DNA from: Chitinophagales bacterium
GTDB lineage: Bacteria > Bacteroidota > Bacteroidia > Chitinophagales > Saprospiraceae
Direction: 5' to 3'
Assembly: GCA_013298445.1 (NCBI GenBank)
Contig: JAAFHQ010000039.1
Coordinates: forward strand, 1-15,971
Length of the DNA: 15,971 nucleotides
Below, piece by piece: positions 13,892 through 15,971 of this stretch. The translations under genes and the position numbers were made by a program. The notes under the pieces were generated by a model. The model ran no database searches, was not told the DNA's origin, and saw only the letters and a program-made list of their open reading frames with translations. How positions within the stretch are numbered: position 1 is the first letter of the stretch; each line of letters opens with the position of its first letter.

Positions 13892-15523
13892 ATGTCTGAC
13901 GCTTTTTTTCAACTACCCAAAGCTAAAAACGAACCGGTTTGGAGTTATGCCCCCGGCTCGCCAGAGAAAGCCGCCCTCAAGGCCAAAATGGCTGAAATGA
14001 AGGGCCATGTCATCGAAATTCCACAAACCCTAGGTGGAAAAAAAATACTGGAGGGCGAAAAAATTGCCATTCGCCCCCCGCATGAACACAAACACATCCT
14101 GGGTTATTATTACAAAGGCGGCACCCAGCACGTACACCTGGCCATCGAAGCGGCCATGGCTGCAAAACCCAGTTGGGAAGCCATGCCCTGGGAAGAGCGG
14201 GCGGCCATTTTCCTCAAAGCTGCCGATTTGTTGGCAGGGCCTTACCGCGCCAAAATGAATGCAGCGACCATGCTGGGCCAGTCCAAAAACGCCTACCAGT
14301 CAGAGATTGATGCAGTTGCTGAGTTTTGCGACTTCCTTCGCTTCAACGCGGAATACATGGTGCAAATTTACAAGGAGCAGCCGCAAAGCCCTGCACTGAC
14401 CTGGAACCGCATGGAATACCGGGCACTGGAAGGTTTTGTATTTGCCATCACTCCCTTCAACTTTACTTCCATTGCAGGTAATTTGCCCGCAGCACCAGCC
14501 TTGATGGGCAATACTGTGATTTGGAAACCAGCTGAAACCCAAATTTATTCGGCAGCGGTGATTATGGAGATTTTTGAAGCTGCTGGCCTTCCTCCTGGGG
14601 TAATCAATTTGTTGCTGGTAGATGGCCCGATTGCTGGTGACATCATCTTTAGCCACGTGGATTTTGCGGGGTTACACTTCACGGGCAGCACCAAAGTGTT
14701 CCAGGGCATGTGGACCACCATTGGCAAAAACATCACCAAGTACAAGTCTTACCCACGTATCGTTGGTGAAACAGGGGGCAAAGACTTTATCCTGGCCCAC
14801 CCTTCTGCCAATCCTACGGCACTAGCGGTGGCGATGGTACGCGGCGCTTTTGAATACCAGGGGCAGAAATGTTCGGCGGCTTCACGCGTTTACGTGCCTC
14901 GGAGCATTTGGCCAGAAGTGAAAGAGAAGGCCGTGGCCATGGTGAAAGACATGAAAATGGGCTCACCTGAAGATTTCCGCAATTTCATCAATGCAGTGAT
15001 CGACGAGCGGGCTTTTGACAAAATCAGCAATTACATCGTAGTAGCCCGTGATGCCAAAGACGCCGAAATCATTGCAGGGGGCAAATACGACAAAAGCAAA
15101 GGCTACTTCATTGAGCCGACCATGGTCGAAGTAAAGGACGCCAAACACCGCCTCATGCAGGAGGAAATTTTTGGGCCTGTCTTGACCATTTATGTGTATG
15201 AAGATGCGGATTTTGATCAAATGACCGCAATTGTAGATTCTACTTCACCATATGCGTTGACGGGAGCAATTTTTGCCCAGGATCGCGGCGTGATTCACGC
15301 CCTATCCAATGCCCTGCGCAATGCCGCTGGCAATTTTTACATCAACGACAAGCCAACCGGGGCGGTAGTTGGCCAACAACCTTTTGGCGGTGCCCGGGCT
15401 TCGGGAACCAATGATAAGGCTGGTTCGGTTTGGAATTTACTGCGTTGGGTATCTCCCCGCGCAATGAAAGAAAATTTTGATCCTCCTGTGGATTATAAGT
15501 ATCCGTTTATGGGAGAGGAGTAA
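13892..15523 (+). CDS. pruA: L-glutamate gamma-semialdehyde dehydrogenase (1-pyrroline-5-carboxylate dehydrogenase)
   Basis: Oxidises glutamate semialdehyde to glutamate with NAD+, the last step of proline (and ornithine) breakdown. The 543-residue aldehyde dehydrogenase has the length of the stand-alone P5CDH type. Seen: FAITPFNFTSIAGNLPAAPALMGN with the active-site Asn region, FTGSTKVF of the coenzyme fold, the general-base Glu293 in VGETGGKD, the nucleophile Cys327 in GQKCSAASR, EEIFGPVLTIYVY, and the oligomerisation-end QPFGGARASGTNDKAG typical of P5CDH. No proline dehydrogenase (putA/prodh) is in the window. It is downstream of coaD with a 19-base gap. Repeat element C starts at the first base after its TAA stop. 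Confidence 0.95.
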   Translation: MSDAFFQLPKAKNEPVWSYAPGSPEKAALKAKMAEMKGHVIEIPQTLGGKKILEGEKIAIRPPHEHKHILGYYYKGGTQHVHLAIEAAMAAKPSWEAMPWEERAAIFLKAADLLAGPYRAKMNAATMLGQSKNAYQSEIDAVAEFCDFLRFNAEYMVQIYKEQPQSPALTWNRMEYRALEGFVFAITPFNFTSIAGNLPAAPALMGNTVIWKPAETQIYSAAVIMEIFEAAGLPPGVINLLLVDGPIAGDIIFSHVDFAGLHFTGSTKVFQGMWTTIGKNITKYKSYPRIVGETGGKDFILAHPSANPTALAVAMVRGAFEYQGQKCSAASRVYVPRSIWPEVKEKAVAMVKDMKMGSPEDFRNFINAVIDERAFDKISNYIVVARDAKDAEIIAGGKYDKSKGYFIEPTMVEVKDAKHRLMQEEIFGPVLTIYVYEDADFDQMTAIVDSTSPYALTGAIFAQDRGVIHALSNALRNAAGNFYINDKPTGAVVGQQPFGGARASGTNDKAGSVWNLLRWVSPRAMKENFDPPVDYKYPFMGEE

Positions 15524-15667
15524 GTGAAAAGCGAAAAGCGAAAAGCGAAAAACAGGTACACCATTGGATTTTCAACTGTTTCAAATTTTTTTCTGCTTTC
15601 AAATTTGGAGGGTTCGCAATGCCCCTTTAAATTTTCGCTTTTCGCTTTTCGCTTTTCGCTTTTCGCT
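15524..15667 (+). repeat. Structured intergenic repeat C (7-base GCGAAAA / TTTTCGC arms)
   Basis: The left arm has four 7-base units, GTGAAAA then GCGAAAA three times (15524-15551). The right arm has five inverted units TTTTCGC (15632-15666). The arms can pair over 28 bp with one G-T pair, enclosing an 80-base core (15552-15631) that has no strong internal stem and no likeness to the core of copies A and B. The core contains a short direct repeat, TTTCAAATTT. The element starts at the first base after the pruA stop and ends 11 bases before the next ATG. The design matches A and B: purine-rich units 5', their inverted copies 3', directly behind a stop codon. Confidence 0.85.
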
Positions 15668-15678
15668 AAAAAAAATGC

Positions 15679-15971
15679 ATGAAACCCAATCTTACCGAAC
15701 TCATCCTCGAAACGCCTCGCCTTTACCTGGTGGCTTGTTCCATTCCATTGTATGAAGCCATTTTGCGGCATGACCGCGAACTGGCCAGTTATTTGGATGT
15801 GGAAGTGACGGCTGGTTGGACCGAATTTGGGGATGAACCCAGTGTCTATTCTATGGAAAGGGTAAGGGTTAACCCGGCGGAAGAAGCTTGGTGGCAATAT
15901 TTGGCCATTCACAAAATCGACAATCGCTTGATTGGCGCAGGTGGCTACAAAGGTGGGCCCACTCGTTATGG
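15679..15971 (+). CDS. GNAT family N-acetyltransferase (RimJ/RimL-like), cut by window end
   Basis: 97 codons are visible from ATG at 15679; the 3' part lies beyond the window. The start MKPNLTELILETPRLYLVACS carries the ETPRLxL opening typical of RimJ/RimL-type GNAT acetyltransferases. WWQYLAIHKIDNRLIGAGGYKGGP corresponds to strands beta-2 to beta-4, where IGxGGYKG leads into the acetyl-CoA binding region that is not yet reached. The substrate cannot be inferred. A second ATG at 15675 is in another frame and opens only a short shadow frame. It follows pruA and repeat element C on the same strand. Confidence 0.8.
   Translation, partial: MKPNLTELILETPRLYLVACSIPLYEAILRHDRELASYLDVEVTAGWTEFGDEPSVYSMERVRVNPAEEAWWQYLAIHKIDNRLIGAGGYKGGPTRY

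Noticed and set aside
13360..13900. Frameshifted N-terminal part of the GH127 gene hidden within coaD
   Set aside because: The frames opposite coaD give no signal peptide or GH127-like sequence; coaD is complete there with its own promoter.
15524..15667. CRISPR-like array of short repeats
   Set aside because: Units are 7 bases in direct tandem without spacers, inverted on the other side; there are no cas genes. The same holds for the 9-base arms of copies A and B.

Overview
The window looks like a chromosomal segment of a Bacteroidota bacterium, probably of the Saprospiraceae type (Haliscomenobacter/Lewinella-like; inference from protein style only). Three signs point there: several genes are preceded by the Bacteroidota-type -7 element TAnnTTTG, there are no clear Shine-Dalgarno sequences, and one gene resembles PorZ of the type IX secretion system. 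No rRNA, tRNA, CRISPR, phage or transposase gene is visible. Gene density is high, and no gene-free stretch exceeds about 245 bases.

Layout. 1-645 (minus): the N-terminal part of a lipoprotein with MORN-type repeats, one base downstream of ugd (UDP-glucose 6-dehydrogenase, minus). Divergent from ugd is a thioredoxin-fold protein with a single cysteine (plus). It converges on a minus-strand cluster read in the order uppS - nadD - porZ-like. Divergent from uppS is an M3 metallopeptidase (plus), followed by a WecA/TagO-like glycosyl-1-phosphate transferase overlapping crcB (fluoride channel), then tryptophan 2,3-dioxygenase and a 57-residue membrane protein. A GH127 glycosidase gene lacking its 5' end (minus) lies head to head with coaD; coaD and pruA follow on the plus strand. 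The window ends inside a GNAT acetyltransferase.

How the genes fit together. Most are housekeeping. UppS makes the undecaprenyl carrier and the WecA-like enzyme loads a sugar phosphate on that type of carrier. Ugd makes UDP-glucuronate, and PorZ in Porphyromonas delivers A-LPS to the T9SS attachment complex, so envelope glycan and surface-protein attachment is a loose theme. NadD and CoaD are related nucleotidyltransferases for NAD and CoA. TDO and PruA start tryptophan breakdown and finish proline breakdown.

The most notable structure is non-coding. Three intergenic spacers (about 5238-5364, 11504-11610, 15524-15667) are filled by elements made of short tandem repeats on the left and their inverted copies on the right. 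The first two are homologous over their whole length, share a conserved loop, and differ in the stem by paired (compensatory) changes. They lie in opposite orientation in the window but in the same orientation relative to the upstream gene, starting a few bases after its stop codon. The third has the same design with a 7-base unit and an unrelated core, and it too starts right after a stop codon. They look like a family of structured, possibly mobile 3'-UTR elements. I know of no name for them.
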